A DNA stretch of 64,000 nucleotides, taken from assembly GCA_946188165.1 (NCBI GenBank), contig CAMHTW010000005.1, positions 1 to 64,000 of the forward strand, given 5' to 3'. The translations under genes were made by a program, and so were the position numbers. Within the stretch, counting starts at the first letter, position 1, and the number at the start of each line of letters is the position of its first letter. Origin of the DNA: an uncultured Prevotella sp. GTDB taxonomy: Bacteria; Bacteroidota; Bacteroidia; Bacteroidales; Bacteroidaceae. Below, piece by piece: positions 9,113 to 19,031 of this stretch. The notes beneath the pieces were generated by a model. It was given only the letters and a program-made list of their open reading frames with translations, had not been told where the DNA came from and ran no database searches.

Positions 9113-9442
9113 CAGCCAGTTACCCATAACGAGGTTGACCTCATAGTCGCCAGAGAGAGTAGATGGCAGGATGACCTCGATGTCCGTGGAGAATACAGTA
9201 GTGGTGTAGACTACTGTGCCATCCTCAGCCTTAATAATAAGGGTGTAGTCGGGATGGTAGAACTCGAACGAGAGTGTGTAGTCCTCAATGTAGACTAATG
9301 GCACCTCTATTGGTGATCTGGGATTACCATTAGTTCCAGGTTGTTCATCTTCATAATGGACTGTGAAGGGGATAACTTCCTTCGCAAACAAACTTGTGCT
9401 TAATACAAAAGCACCAGCAATCATTAATAATAGTTTCTTCAT
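9089..9442 (-). CDS. DUF3244 family secreted protein
   Basis: Signal peptide; IEVPLVYIEDYTLSFEFYHPDYTLIIKAEDGTVVYTT. Confidence 0.7.
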   Translation of the reverse strand: MKKLLLMIAGAFVLSTSLFAKEVIPFTVHYEDEQPGTNGNPRSPIEVPLVYIEDYTLSFEFYHPDYTLIIKAEDGTVVYTTTVFSTDIEVILPSTLSGDYEVNLVMGNWLFTGWISL

Positions 9443-9595
9443 AATTCTGCTTTGTTTTAAAGTTTTCAAATGCAAAATTATGAAGAGTTCAAATGCTGAC
9501 AATGAAAAATGACGAATAAGACTTTAGCTAAATTTTAGTTTTTGCTAAAAGTCCCTCATAATAAATGGATTACAAAAAAGTTTCAAAAACGTGCT

Positions 9596-11224
9596 TTAGT
9601 ACAATTCGTAAAGAATTTCTGTTAATTCTGCTACTCCGCCCTTGTCTTTCTTGAAGACATCATGAAGGAGTTTGGAGCAGATTTGTGATACCCTGCCTTG
9701 GGTTATGTCCAGCATATTGCTTACTTCCTTTGATTTAAAACCCAAACGGAACAACATACAAACGTTGAAGTCCTTCACGCTGATTTTGTATTGTTTGGAT
9801 ATGAGCAAATTATTAAACTCTGGCAGAGCCTCAAGTACTAACTTTCGACAATCTTGTAGTTCTTGAACAGTTAGCTTCTGCCCAAACTGTTTTTTCTGCA
9901 GACACTGATAAATTGCTGATTCCTTGATATGTTTCTCTTTAGCTGCATGGTCTTGCAGTGATTTCTTTTGCTGTTCTTGAAGTTTCAAACTCTGTTCTTT
10001 AAGAAGACTTTCTTTTTTAGCTATTAATTCTTCGTATTCTTCGGCATGAACTCTAAGTTGAAGGACTTCGGTCTGTGTTTGTTCCAATTCCTCAAGGTTT
10101 TGGAGATACTGTGCTTGCTTCTTTTTCTTTTCCTCGTACATGGTGTAAATAATACGGGAAGCTACTATTACAATCAGAACCAGCAATGCTATGGTAAACT
10201 GGCGCTTTGACTTCTCGTCAGAAGCTCTTTCTTTTTCCTGTTGGGCGATTTTCTGATGACGTGTGTAGTCATACATCGCCTGCATACGCTCCACTTCTTT
10301 TGTTGTCCTTTGGGCATAGAGAGAATCAAGCATAGTATAAGCATAAAGGGCATATTTGGCGGAAGAATCAGGCAGATTGAGATGTTGGTAGAACTCTGAC
10401 AATCCTGTTGCAGCAGCATTTTGATTGTTATAGTCCTTACCATCATGCAACTCTTTACGGAAATAGTATTCTGCAGTGTCCAATACGTTTGTATGTAGAA
10501 AATATAGTCCTTTTATTTTATAATAGATTTCACGCCCTTTTTGTATGTTCCCAAGAGAATCAAAGTATCCGGATTCAGATTCATAGATTTGCATATTTTG
10601 TTTTGCCTTGCCAAATTCCTGGCGATGAATAAGAGTACTAAGAGTACTATATAGTGCAATAGCTGCATAGTGGGGATAGCCGTAATTGCGATAAAGTTGG
10701 GAAACATGTTCACATATATATAATAATGAGTCTGGCATATTAAGGTTACGGTATGCCTGACTTTCCTGTTCATAGCTCATCAATGCCGCAAGTGTATCCT
10801 TACCTATCCACGCATATTTTGAGGATAATCGTTGGTAAACCAATTGTTCTCTATAAAGTCCTTGTTCGTAGAAAACCTGTGCCATTTGGGCAAATACTCG
10901 ACAAAGTTGGGCATAGTTGCAGTCGGCGGCGGTGGTGTCTGCACAGTCGGCGGCATCCTGATAGCACTGGAGGGCCATAGGTGCCTCGCCGTGGTCGTAG
11001 TAGGCAAGGCCAAGGAGGTAGTGGGCCAGCAGGCGGTCGTTGGGCGTGCCGTGCTCATCGAAGAACTCGACATAAGGCTGTACGTCTTTGACGGTGAAGG
11101 GCTGCCCCGATTGGTTGCGCCCGTTGATGCTGTCGAGAGCAGCACGCATACGGTTGCGGTCAGCCTCGGTAGTGCAACAGGTAAGCGCCAACAGAAGGAC
11201 GAAGATGGTCAGCAGATGTTTCAT
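9596..11224 (-). CDS. TPR-containing transmembrane regulator with C-terminal HTH
   Basis: TPR-like N-terminus, TM helix, coiled coil, LuxR-like FRLGFKSKEVSNMLDITQGRVSQICSKL. Confidence 0.75.
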   Translation of the reverse strand: MKHLLTIFVLLLALTCCTTEADRNRMRAALDSINGRNQSGQPFTVKDVQPYVEFFDEHGTPNDRLLAHYLLGLAYYDHGEAPMALQCYQDAADCADTTAADCNYAQLCRVFAQMAQVFYEQGLYREQLVYQRLSSKYAWIGKDTLAALMSYEQESQAYRNLNMPDSLLYICEHVSQLYRNYGYPHYAAIALYSTLSTLIHRQEFGKAKQNMQIYESESGYFDSLGNIQKGREIYYKIKGLYFLHTNVLDTAEYYFRKELHDGKDYNNQNAAATGLSEFYQHLNLPDSSAKYALYAYTMLDSLYAQRTTKEVERMQAMYDYTRHQKIAQQEKERASDEKSKRQFTIALLVLIVIVASRIIYTMYEEKKKKQAQYLQNLEELEQTQTEVLQLRVHAEEYEELIAKKESLLKEQSLKLQEQQKKSLQDHAAKEKHIKESAIYQCLQKKQFGQKLTVQELQDCRKLVLEALPEFNNLLISKQYKISVKDFNVCMLFRLGFKSKEVSNMLDITQGRVSQICSKLLHDVFKKDKGGVAELTEILYELY

Positions 11225-11285
11225 AGCAAGTGCAAAGATACAAAATTAATTAAGAATTAAGAGTTAAGAATTAAGAATTATTTCG

Positions 11286-11293
11286 TATCTTTG
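11286..11293 (+). promoter_or_regulatory. Bacteroidetes -7 box (TATCTTTG)
   Basis: TAnnTTTG, 8 nt before the 11302 start codon. Confidence 0.6.
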
Positions 11294-11301
11294 CAATAGT
11301 T

Positions 11302-11832
11302 ATGAAGATATGTGTATTTTGCTCTGCCAACGAGCAGATTGACCCCGACTTCTTCCGTGAGACGGAAGCCTTGGGGACGTGGGCTGCAAAAAACGGCCAT
11401 TCCATCGTGTATGGAGGTGTGAATTGCGGACTGATGGAGTGTGTGGCTAAAGCTGCTTATCAGGCTGGTGGACATACGGTTGGTGTCATTCCACGGATTA
11501 TTGAGAAGAACGGGCGCATCTCTGAGTATGTCAGCGAAAAAATCATGTGCGACAACCTGAGTGAGCGTAAGCAACTCATGCAAGACGAGAGCGACGTGTT
11601 TATCGCTCTACCCGGAGGCATCGGTACCATTGACGAGGTGTTTACCATCGCTGCCTCAGCCACCATCGGCTATCACCACAAGCGTGTCATCTTGTATAAC
11701 ATGAAGGGCTTCTGGAACAGTATGATTGCCATGTTAGACGACCTGCAGGCGCGTGGCGTCATTCGCCGGCAATGGCAGGACTGGATAGCTGTAGCCAATT
11801 CGTTGGAAGATATCGAGCGCCTATTGGCCTAA
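11302..11832 (+). CDS. LOG family (TIGR00730) Rossmann-fold protein
   Basis: MKICVFCSAN, LPGGIGTIDEVFT. Confidence 0.9.
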   Translation: MKICVFCSANEQIDPDFFRETEALGTWAAKNGHSIVYGGVNCGLMECVAKAAYQAGGHTVGVIPRIIEKNGRISEYVSEKIMCDNLSERKQLMQDESDVFIALPGGIGTIDEVFTIAASATIGYHHKRVILYNMKGFWNSMIAMLDDLQARGVIRRQWQDWIAVANSLEDIERLLA

Positions 11833-11835
11833 AAA

Positions 11836-12618
11836 CTACGATTTCATCATAATAGCCGTAAAGATACGACCAGAATTGATGCCAAGACGACGGGCCGAGA
11901 AAAAGGTGTCGTGCGCCTTGTAGGTACAGACACCTGACATGCGGACGTTTTCTGGTTTGACCCCCGTCGCTAACAACTGTAACTTGTTGCAGGCTGGCAA
12001 GTCGATGTGCCACTTTGAGCGACGTTCGCTGATGGATGCCATCTCGAAGCCTGCCTCGGCAAATGCGTCATAGACCTCGTCGCCCACCTCGAAGCTGTCG
12101 AGACCGATGCCTGGTCCAATCTGTGCCACAATATCAGAAGGAACGGTGCCGTATGTCTCTGTCATTGTCCTCACGGCTTTCTCAACAATACGCTGCTGGG
12201 TGCCTCGCCAACCGGCATGGATGGCACAGACGGCACGACGGACGCTGTCGTACAGCAAGACCGGAATACAGTCAGCCGTCGAAACGCCGATGCACACCCT
12301 TATTCTATCAGTCATGATGGCATCAACGCCCTCAAGACATTGCCGTCGCTCACTATCATCAAGACGTAAAAAGGCATTGTCAATTACAGCAACCTCCGTC
12401 AGATGCACTTGATGGGGCATCAGCAGGCAGCGGTCATCAATCTGTAGCAATTGGCACAATGCCTGGCGGTTCTGTGTGATAGCCTCAGCACTGTCCCCAC
12501 AATAACGGTTGATATTAAACTGTCCATAGTTACCTTCGCTATAGCCACCTTGTCGCGTTGTGCTGAAAGCAATCACATTCTGGCCGAAATCATAAGAATG
12601 GAGTACCGGTTTTATCAT
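11836..12618 (-). CDS. pgeF: Peptidoglycan editing factor PgeF / YfiH family
   Basis: STTRQGG, TADCIPVLLYD, CAIHAGWRGT motifs. Confidence 0.9.
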   Translation of the reverse strand: MIKPVLHSYDFGQNVIAFSTTRQGGYSEGNYGQFNINRYCGDSAEAITQNRQALCQLLQIDDRCLLMPHQVHLTEVAVIDNAFLRLDDSERRQCLEGVDAIMTDRIRVCIGVSTADCIPVLLYDSVRRAVCAIHAGWRGTQQRIVEKAVRTMTETYGTVPSDIVAQIGPGIGLDSFEVGDEVYDAFAEAGFEMASISERRSKWHIDLPACNKLQLLATGVKPENVRMSGVCTYKAHDTFFSARRLGINSGRIFTAIMMKS

Positions 12619-12741
12619 GTTCTTACTATTTTTGTACAAAGATACAAAAAAAACGAGAATTGAGAATTCTTTTTTAAAAAAAGTGTGGCGTAGCATTGAG
12701 AATTGAGAATTATTTCTTATTTTTGCAGCAAATATACTATT

Positions 12742-13893
12742 ATGGAAGAGATTCAGATTTGGATTGAACAACTGGTAGAGACATGTGGCGTGACTGGCGA
12801 CACTGTCAACTTTGTAACCCATACCATTTTGGTATTATTAGCCTTTGCATTGGCCTTCCTGGCTGGTTGGCTATGCAGTAAACTGCTGATTCCCATTGTA
12901 CTGAGACTGACCAAGAAAACAGAAACCAAGTGGGACGATGTGATGTTCAACGAACGCGTGTTGAAGTCGGCTTGTAGCATCGTGCCCGCCATTGTTATAT
13001 GGCAGTTGCTGCCTTGGACGTTCTTCGACTTCCCTACTGTTCGTGAGGTGTTGACGCGTCTGACAGGCATCTACATTACCATCATGTCGGCACGTACCCT
13101 CATTGTATTCAGCGACTCCATGAAGCAGTTGGAGTCTAATACACAACGGTCTGCCCGTCAACAATATATGCACTCACTATGTGGGGTACTGAAGATTATC
13201 ATCATCTTCATTGCTGTCATCGTGGTGGTAGCCATCATCATCGACAAGAATCCTGCTACGCTCTTTGCTGGACTGGGTGCAGCGTCAGCCATCTTGATGC
13301 TGGCCTTTCAAGACACCATCAAAGGACTGGTGGCTGGCATTCGTCTGACATCCAACGACATGCTGCATGTAGGCGACTGGATTACCGTTGCCTCGGCTGG
13401 TGCCAATGGTCGTGTAGAGGATATCACGCTGACAACTGTCAAGGTACGCAACTTCGACAACACCATCGTCACAGTATCCCCCCAAACTTTGGTTGACGGT
13501 TCATTCCAAAACTGGATTGGCATGGAACAGAACGAGGGACGTAAGCAATCGCGCCGTATCTTCTTTGACTTCCGCTCTATCCATCTGGATGACGACGGTG
13601 TGGCCAATATTACCAAATTCCGCACGCATCTGGAACAATGGCTGCGTGAGAATCCTAAGGTTATGGGCGACAAAAATCCGTTGGTACGACATGCTGAGGC
13701 CTCGCAAGGTGGCTGTTGTATGGAGCTGACCTTCTGGCTGCATGCGCAGGCATGGAATGACTTCGAACACGACACGGCAGACATCATGGAATATGTTTTT
13801 GCTGCTGCCAACGAATATGGTCTGCGTATCTACCAGCAGTTCCCTGATCAAAAGCCCACCCTCTGCCCCTCCCGAGCGGGAGGGGAGTTATAA
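12742..13893 (+). CDS. MscS family mechanosensitive ion channel
   Basis: AGLGAASAILMLAFQDTIKGLVAGIRLTSNDMLHVGDWITV. Confidence 0.92.
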   Translation: MEEIQIWIEQLVETCGVTGDTVNFVTHTILVLLAFALAFLAGWLCSKLLIPIVLRLTKKTETKWDDVMFNERVLKSACSIVPAIVIWQLLPWTFFDFPTVREVLTRLTGIYITIMSARTLIVFSDSMKQLESNTQRSARQQYMHSLCGVLKIIIIFIAVIVVVAIIIDKNPATLFAGLGAASAILMLAFQDTIKGLVAGIRLTSNDMLHVGDWITVASAGANGRVEDITLTTVKVRNFDNTIVTVSPQTLVDGSFQNWIGMEQNEGRKQSRRIFFDFRSIHLDDDGVANITKFRTHLEQWLRENPKVMGDKNPLVRHAEASQGGCCMELTFWLHAQAWNDFEHDTADIMEYVFAAANEYGLRIYQQFPDQKPTLCPSRAGGEL

Positions 13894-13978
13894 GGGAAAA
13901 GTGAAAAATGTAAAAAAACCCACCCCCTGCCCCTCCCGAGCGGGAGGGGAGTTATAAGGGAAAAGTGAAAAATGTAAA
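13856..13978. repeat. Tandem duplicate (~61 bp x2) containing GC-rich palindrome P4; first copy encodes the mscS C-terminus and stop
   Basis: ccctcccgagcgggaggggagttataagggaaaagtgaaaaatgtaaaa twice. Confidence 0.95.
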
Positions 13979-13990
13979 ATTGTGAATAAT

Positions 13991-15010
13991 ATGACAAACC
14001 GAAAACTATTCTTTACAGCATGGCTGCTCGCAATGACAGCAACGGGTTGGGCTCAGGGTCCCAACGATTCAGGCACATACTATCAGGCTGCCGACGGCAA
14101 GAAAGGGGCAGAACTGAAAACGGCACTGTGTGGTGTGGTTTATAACCGTGAAGAGGGTGGTGACCTCAATACTGCCTATAAAGCGCTCTGGACGCACTTC
14201 CGTACTACTGACGCTAAGCCTAATGGCAAGGTATGGGACATGTACTCGAACAAAGTAGAATTTGAATTTGGTACCAACCAGGATACTGGCAGCGGCAACC
14301 AGGAGGGACAATATTACAATCGTGAGCACTCAATGCCCAACAGTTGGTTTGGCGGCAAGGTGATGCCCATGTACACCGACCTGCATCACATGTACCCTAC
14401 CGACAAGATTGTCAACAACAAACGCTCCAACTTCCCGTTTGGAGAGACCAATGGTGAGAGCTATAAGTCGGCTAACGACTTCAGCAAGTTGGGCAAATGT
14501 ACCTTCGAGGGTTATAACGGCACCGTCTTTGAACCCAACGACGAGTACAAGGGAGACTTCGCCCGCACCTATTTTTATATGGTGACCTGCTATGAAGAAC
14601 AGATTCCGACCTGGTACACCAGTTTCGCCGACGCTCAGCCCACCCTCGACGGTAACAAGTATCCTGGCCTGAGTGCGTGGCAGCTGAAGATGCTGATGAA
14701 ATGGGCAAAAAACGACCCTGTCAGCGAGAAGGAAATCAATCGCAACAATGCCGTCTATAATATTCAGAAGAACCGTAACCCCTTCATTGACTATCCTGGT
14801 CTGGAGGAATACATCTGGGGCGACAAGAAAGACGTGGCTTTCAGCTATGACAACTATGCAACAAGTATTCAAGACATCACGACCTCAGGTGTGCAGGACG
14901 TTAAACAGGACATCTATGGTGCAGATGGTCAGCTGCGTCGCACGTATCAGCGCGGTTTGAATATCGTGAAACAGGAAAATGGTCGCACGTACAAGATAAT
15001 CCGCCGATGA
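13991..15010 (+). CDS. Endonuclease I family secreted nuclease
   Basis: YNREHSMPNSWFGG, MYTDLHHMYPTDKIVNNKRSNFPFGE. Confidence 0.88.
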   Translation: MTNRKLFFTAWLLAMTATGWAQGPNDSGTYYQAADGKKGAELKTALCGVVYNREEGGDLNTAYKALWTHFRTTDAKPNGKVWDMYSNKVEFEFGTNQDTGSGNQEGQYYNREHSMPNSWFGGKVMPMYTDLHHMYPTDKIVNNKRSNFPFGETNGESYKSANDFSKLGKCTFEGYNGTVFEPNDEYKGDFARTYFYMVTCYEEQIPTWYTSFADAQPTLDGNKYPGLSAWQLKMLMKWAKNDPVSEKEINRNNAVYNIQKNRNPFIDYPGLEEYIWGDKKDVAFSYDNYATSIQDITTSGVQDVKQDIYGADGQLRRTYQRGLNIVKQENGRTYKIIRR

Positions 15011-16812
15011 AACGAGCGTTTTTACTACTGTCCGTCCTCTTTACAGTCCTCGCTGCAAGAGCTGTTCAGCTGTTACCACAATGGGGTGACTCGTTCTGGC
15101 GCGACTCCATACCCGAGACCATGCGCCAAAGCTATATCGCCTTTGGCGAACAATATCTTAAAAAAGACTGGTACAGCCTGCCTGCCAGTGCCTTTGCTGA
15201 ATTTAAGAAGACGGGCAACCGCACACATTACGAAAGCCTGATGTTCGAAAAGCGCCGCCAGTTGGCTGCCCTCGTGATGGCTGAACTGATGGAAGGCCAA
15301 TACCGCTTCACGCCCGATATCGTCAACGGACTACAGAGTACATTAGAAGAGACCTGGTGGGGACTGCCTGCCCACTACAAGACAGAAGTGCCTCGAACTG
15401 AAGACCAGACCGTCGATTTGTTTAATGCAGAGACGGCGGCACTCGTAGCCTACACACGATACGTATTATCCGATGAAATCGGACATTTTTCGTCCTTACT
15501 GGTTCAACGCATCGATCAGGAAATCGGTCGCCGCATACTGCAGCCTGCCCTGACAACCAAATACTGGTGGAAGACTGCTGGCATGAACTGGAATCCTTGG
15601 ATATGCTCGAACTGGCTGGCCTGCGTCCTGTTCTGTGAACATGACGACCAGCGTCGCCAAGCATCACTCGACCAAATAGTAAAGGCCTGCGAAGCCTTTA
15701 TGGCGGCCTACCCTGCTGATGGTGGTTGCGATGAAGGACCACACTATTGGGACCGTGCCGCTGCCTCACTCTTCGAGACGTTGTATTTGTTGCAAGCCAA
15801 CACCCAACATCCGGCACCAAGCACCCAACATCCCAAGCTCCTCGCCATGGAGTCGTACATCTACAAGATGTATATAGGCAATGGCTATGCCGTCAACTTT
15901 GCCGATGCCCACGGCAACCGCGCCATGCTTAACATCAACATTGGCTATCCTTTTGGACTGATGACAAGCGACAAGACTATGTGTCAATACGCAGCATGGG
16001 TGGGACAACAAGAAGATGTCCTGCATCAGGCTGCGCAACTCTACAACAAGAGTGGTAACTGGCCTTCGCTGGGGCGTGAGCTCATCTTCCTCAAACATAT
16101 CCAGGCCTTCTTACGTGAAGAACCTCGCGAACCGCACCTCAACGAGGTTTGGTTGCCCGACTTGCAGATTATGACCACACGCGAACCCTTCGTGGCTGTG
16201 AAGGGTGGCCATAACGGCGAGAGTCATAACCACAACGATGTAGGTTCCTTTATTGTCTATCCAAATGGCACACCGCTGCTGATAGACCCCGGTGTAGGCG
16301 AATATACGTCAAAGACTTTTTCTGGGCAGCGTTACGACATCTGGACCATGCAGTCCGACTATCATAATCTGCCACGTATCAATGGCTACAGCCAGCATGA
16401 CGGCAAGCAGTATAAGGCACATGTCATCAGTCACAAGACTGGCCAGCTGACGCTCGATATCAGCAGCGCCTATCCTGCTGAAGCCCAGATACAACAATGG
16501 CTGCGTACCGTTAAAGTGCAAAAAGGCAAAAGCGTAGAAATAACTGAAGACTTTGCCTTAAAGGCCTATCAAGCCCCCACCCAACTGATGCTTATCACCA
16601 CCATTGAGCCCCAACTAACCAAGGCTGGCATCATGACGCTGGGTAGCCATACCATCAACTACAATGCCAAACAACTTACACCTGAGGTAGAAGACCTAAC
16701 CCCTCTTCTTGACCCTACTCTCCGTCAAATGTGGGGCACGCATCTCTACCGTATCAAGATGACACTCTGCTCCCACAATCTGAAGCAAAGCATCCGATAT
16801 GTCATTAAATGA
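15007..16812 (+). CDS. Heparinase II/III family protein
   Basis: GGHNGESHNHNDVGSFIVYPNGTPLLIDPGVGEY. Confidence 0.9.
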   Translation: MKRAFLLLSVLFTVLAARAVQLLPQWGDSFWRDSIPETMRQSYIAFGEQYLKKDWYSLPASAFAEFKKTGNRTHYESLMFEKRRQLAALVMAELMEGQYRFTPDIVNGLQSTLEETWWGLPAHYKTEVPRTEDQTVDLFNAETAALVAYTRYVLSDEIGHFSSLLVQRIDQEIGRRILQPALTTKYWWKTAGMNWNPWICSNWLACVLFCEHDDQRRQASLDQIVKACEAFMAAYPADGGCDEGPHYWDRAAASLFETLYLLQANTQHPAPSTQHPKLLAMESYIYKMYIGNGYAVNFADAHGNRAMLNINIGYPFGLMTSDKTMCQYAAWVGQQEDVLHQAAQLYNKSGNWPSLGRELIFLKHIQAFLREEPREPHLNEVWLPDLQIMTTREPFVAVKGGHNGESHNHNDVGSFIVYPNGTPLLIDPGVGEYTSKTFSGQRYDIWTMQSDYHNLPRINGYSQHDGKQYKAHVISHKTGQLTLDISSAYPAEAQIQQWLRTVKVQKGKSVEITEDFALKAYQAPTQLMLITTIEPQLTKAGIMTLGSHTINYNAKQLTPEVEDLTPLLDPTLRQMWGTHLYRIKMTLCSHNLKQSIRYVIK

Positions 16813-16821
16813 GAGGATATC

Positions 16822-16861
16822 GAACGGGCTGCCTCCGTCTCATCGGATAGGCAGCCCGTTC
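16822..16861. terminator. Hairpin terminator GAACGGGCTGCC...GGCAGCCCGTTC
   Basis: Perfect 12-bp stem just after the heparinase-like stop. Confidence 0.75.
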
Positions 16862-17009
16862 ACCGTTAGTATGTTATGAAAAATTTGAGAGAAATCGACC
16901 GCTTCTATTATCATTTGTCTGGGTCGAGTTTTGAGGTAATTGGCTTCACAGCTAAAACCCCCCGTGTTTTACTAAACATGATGTTAATATAGAGAAAGCA
17001 TAGAAAAAT

Positions 17010-17477
17010 CTAATCCTTGGGCTGAGCAGCCTGCATCACGCCAGTACTGTCGGATGCCGTTGCGCTGATGTTTTCAGCCTGCACAGGGATGACATTCATC
17101 GTGTCAACCTGCTGGATGGCGGCATAGTCTTCAGGCGTATTCCATGTACTATCCCAGGGAGCCTGCAGGGCACCACCCAATGTAAGGATGATGGCAACAA
17201 CAGCAGCAGCCTTGAAGAGTGGCATCAGACGCTGGGTAAGTGACACCTCACGAGCCTTAACGACCTGCTCAGTACCAATGGCCTGCATGATGCGTGCATC
17301 AAAGTCATCATCCAACGTCTCACCAACGGCCTCGTCGATAAACAAGGGGCGCAGATGCTCCATCTCAGCCGGAATATCCTTCTGACTGAAGAAGGTACGC
17401 AGGATGCTTTCCTCTTCAAGAGAGGTTTCAGCGTTCCAATAGCGCTCCAAGAGTTGTTCGATGTACTTGTAATCCAT
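17010..17477 (-). CDS. Putative anti-sigma factor (one TM helix)
   Basis: MDYKYIEQLLERYWNAETSLEEESILRTFF; downstream of ECF sigma. Confidence 0.65.
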   Translation of the reverse strand: MDYKYIEQLLERYWNAETSLEEESILRTFFSQKDIPAEMEHLRPLFIDEAVGETLDDDFDARIMQAIGTEQVVKAREVSLTQRLMPLFKAAAVVAIILTLGGALQAPWDSTWNTPEDYAAIQQVDTMNVIPVQAENISATASDSTGVMQAAQPKD

Positions 17478-17584
17478 ACCTAATTTTTTGTTGTCTCTAT
17501 ACCGAAGACGTTTGTAAAACAAGAAAGTTACAGGAAAAACCAAAAAAATCTCTCATTTTCTCATTATCTCAATTTCTCATTGTC

Positions 17585-18100
17585 TCAATTTCTCAATTTC
17601 TCAATCTTCAAATATTGTTCCCTGACAGCTTGACGGGCACGGAAAATATTAACCTTAACCTGCTGTTCAGTAATGTCGAGAATGGTGGCAATGTCGCGAT
17701 AACTCTTGCCCTCTATATCACGTAACTGCATACAAGTGCGCAGGCGCTCAGGCAGTTTACTAATCAATTGCCGTACCATCTGTGTACGCTCGTTTTGGAT
17801 CGTTACCTGTTCAGGATTGGAGCCATGACTATGGTCGGTAGGGTCAATATCGTCTCCCAGGCTCTGCACTTGATTATCCATACGTCGCAACTTGTCGAGT
17901 GCCAGATTACGGCAGATGGTTAGACAAAAAGCCTCTATCGATTCCAACTGTGCCCACTGTTCACGTCGGTTCCAGACTTTAATCATCGTTTCCTGTACGA
18001 CGTCCTCAGCCTCCTCGCGATTCTGCGTGATGCGAAGGGCCATGCGGAAGAGTTCATTCTTCAGCGGCAGGATGTCGGATTGGAAACTGATGGTCTTCAT
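17585..18100 (-). CDS. ECF RNA polymerase sigma-70 factor
   Basis: REEAEDVVQETMIKVW; sigma4 LRDIEGKSYRDIATILDITEQQVKVNIFRAR. Confidence 0.9.
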   Translation of the reverse strand: MKTISFQSDILPLKNELFRMALRITQNREEAEDVVQETMIKVWNRREQWAQLESIEAFCLTICRNLALDKLRRMDNQVQSLGDDIDPTDHSHGSNPEQVTIQNERTQMVRQLISKLPERLRTCMQLRDIEGKSYRDIATILDITEQQVKVNIFRARQAVREQYLKIEKLRN

Positions 18101-18214
18101 CTTTTTAAATTACGAATTGAGAATTGAGAATTGAAAATTATGATTACTAAAGAACTATGAACACTGAACTTTGACCTTCGATCTCATAACCTCTTAAACT
18201 TTTAAACTCTTAAA

Positions 18215-18997
18215 CTATAAACTATGAACTATCGTGGTGCCGTGTTGTCCGTCAATGGCCGTAGCCAACGTGATAATCACTCGACTAACGCCTGCCTCTA
18301 CAGCAGCTAACGCATTCTCAATCTTCGGTAGCATACCACCAGAAATGGTGCCGTCAGCCTTATACTTATTAAATAATGTGCGCGTGATAGTAGGGATCAC
18401 ACTCTCGTCATCGTCAGGATTCGACAGCACCCCTTTCTTCTCGAACGAGAAAATCAGCGTCACGTCGTATATCGCAGCAAGAGCCTTGGCTGTCTCAGAA
18501 GCAATGGTATCGGCATTGGTGTTCAGGATGTTTCCCTCGCCATCGTGAGTCAGCGGAGCCATCACGGGTGTAATGCCAGCCTCAATAAGCCGACTCAGCA
18601 TGTTACCATCAGCAGCGTCCACGTCGCCCACCCAGCCATAGTCAATACCGTCCTTTAGGGGACGCTTGTGACTACGGATAGCATTGGCGTCGGCTCCCGT
18701 CAGTCCAAGGGCATTGACACCATTGGCTTGCAGGCGAGCCACCAAATTTTTGTTGACCAGTCCACCATACACCATCGTCACCACCTCCAGCATATCACTA
18801 TCGGTAATACGACGACCATTTACCATCTGCGTCTCAATACCCAGACGTTCCGCCATCTTCGTAGCCTTACGGCCACCACCATGCACTAATACCTTACGAC
18901 CTTCAATAGCAGAAAAGTCGCGTAACAACTGAGAGAGCTGCAGTTCGTCCTCGACCACAGCTCCTCCCACCTTTACTATCGTTAGTTTTTCTTTCAT
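18215..18997 (-). CDS. argB: Acetylglutamate kinase
   Basis: VKVGGAVVED, LVHGGGRKATKMAERLG, ALGLTGADAN. Confidence 0.9.
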   Translation of the reverse strand: MKEKLTIVKVGGAVVEDELQLSQLLRDFSAIEGRKVLVHGGGRKATKMAERLGIETQMVNGRRITDSDMLEVVTMVYGGLVNKNLVARLQANGVNALGLTGADANAIRSHKRPLKDGIDYGWVGDVDAADGNMLSRLIEAGITPVMAPLTHDGEGNILNTNADTIASETAKALAAIYDVTLIFSFEKKGVLSNPDDDESVIPTITRTLFNKYKADGTISGGMLPKIENALAAVEAGVSRVIITLATAIDGQHGTTIVHSL

Positions 18998-19031
18998 ACC
19001 ATTTTCGTTATAACGTTATATCGTAATGACG

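Noticed and set aside
13919-13978. Second tandem palindrome copy as a separate gene segment
   Set aside because: It follows the mscS stop and has no supported ORF; treated as a duplication.
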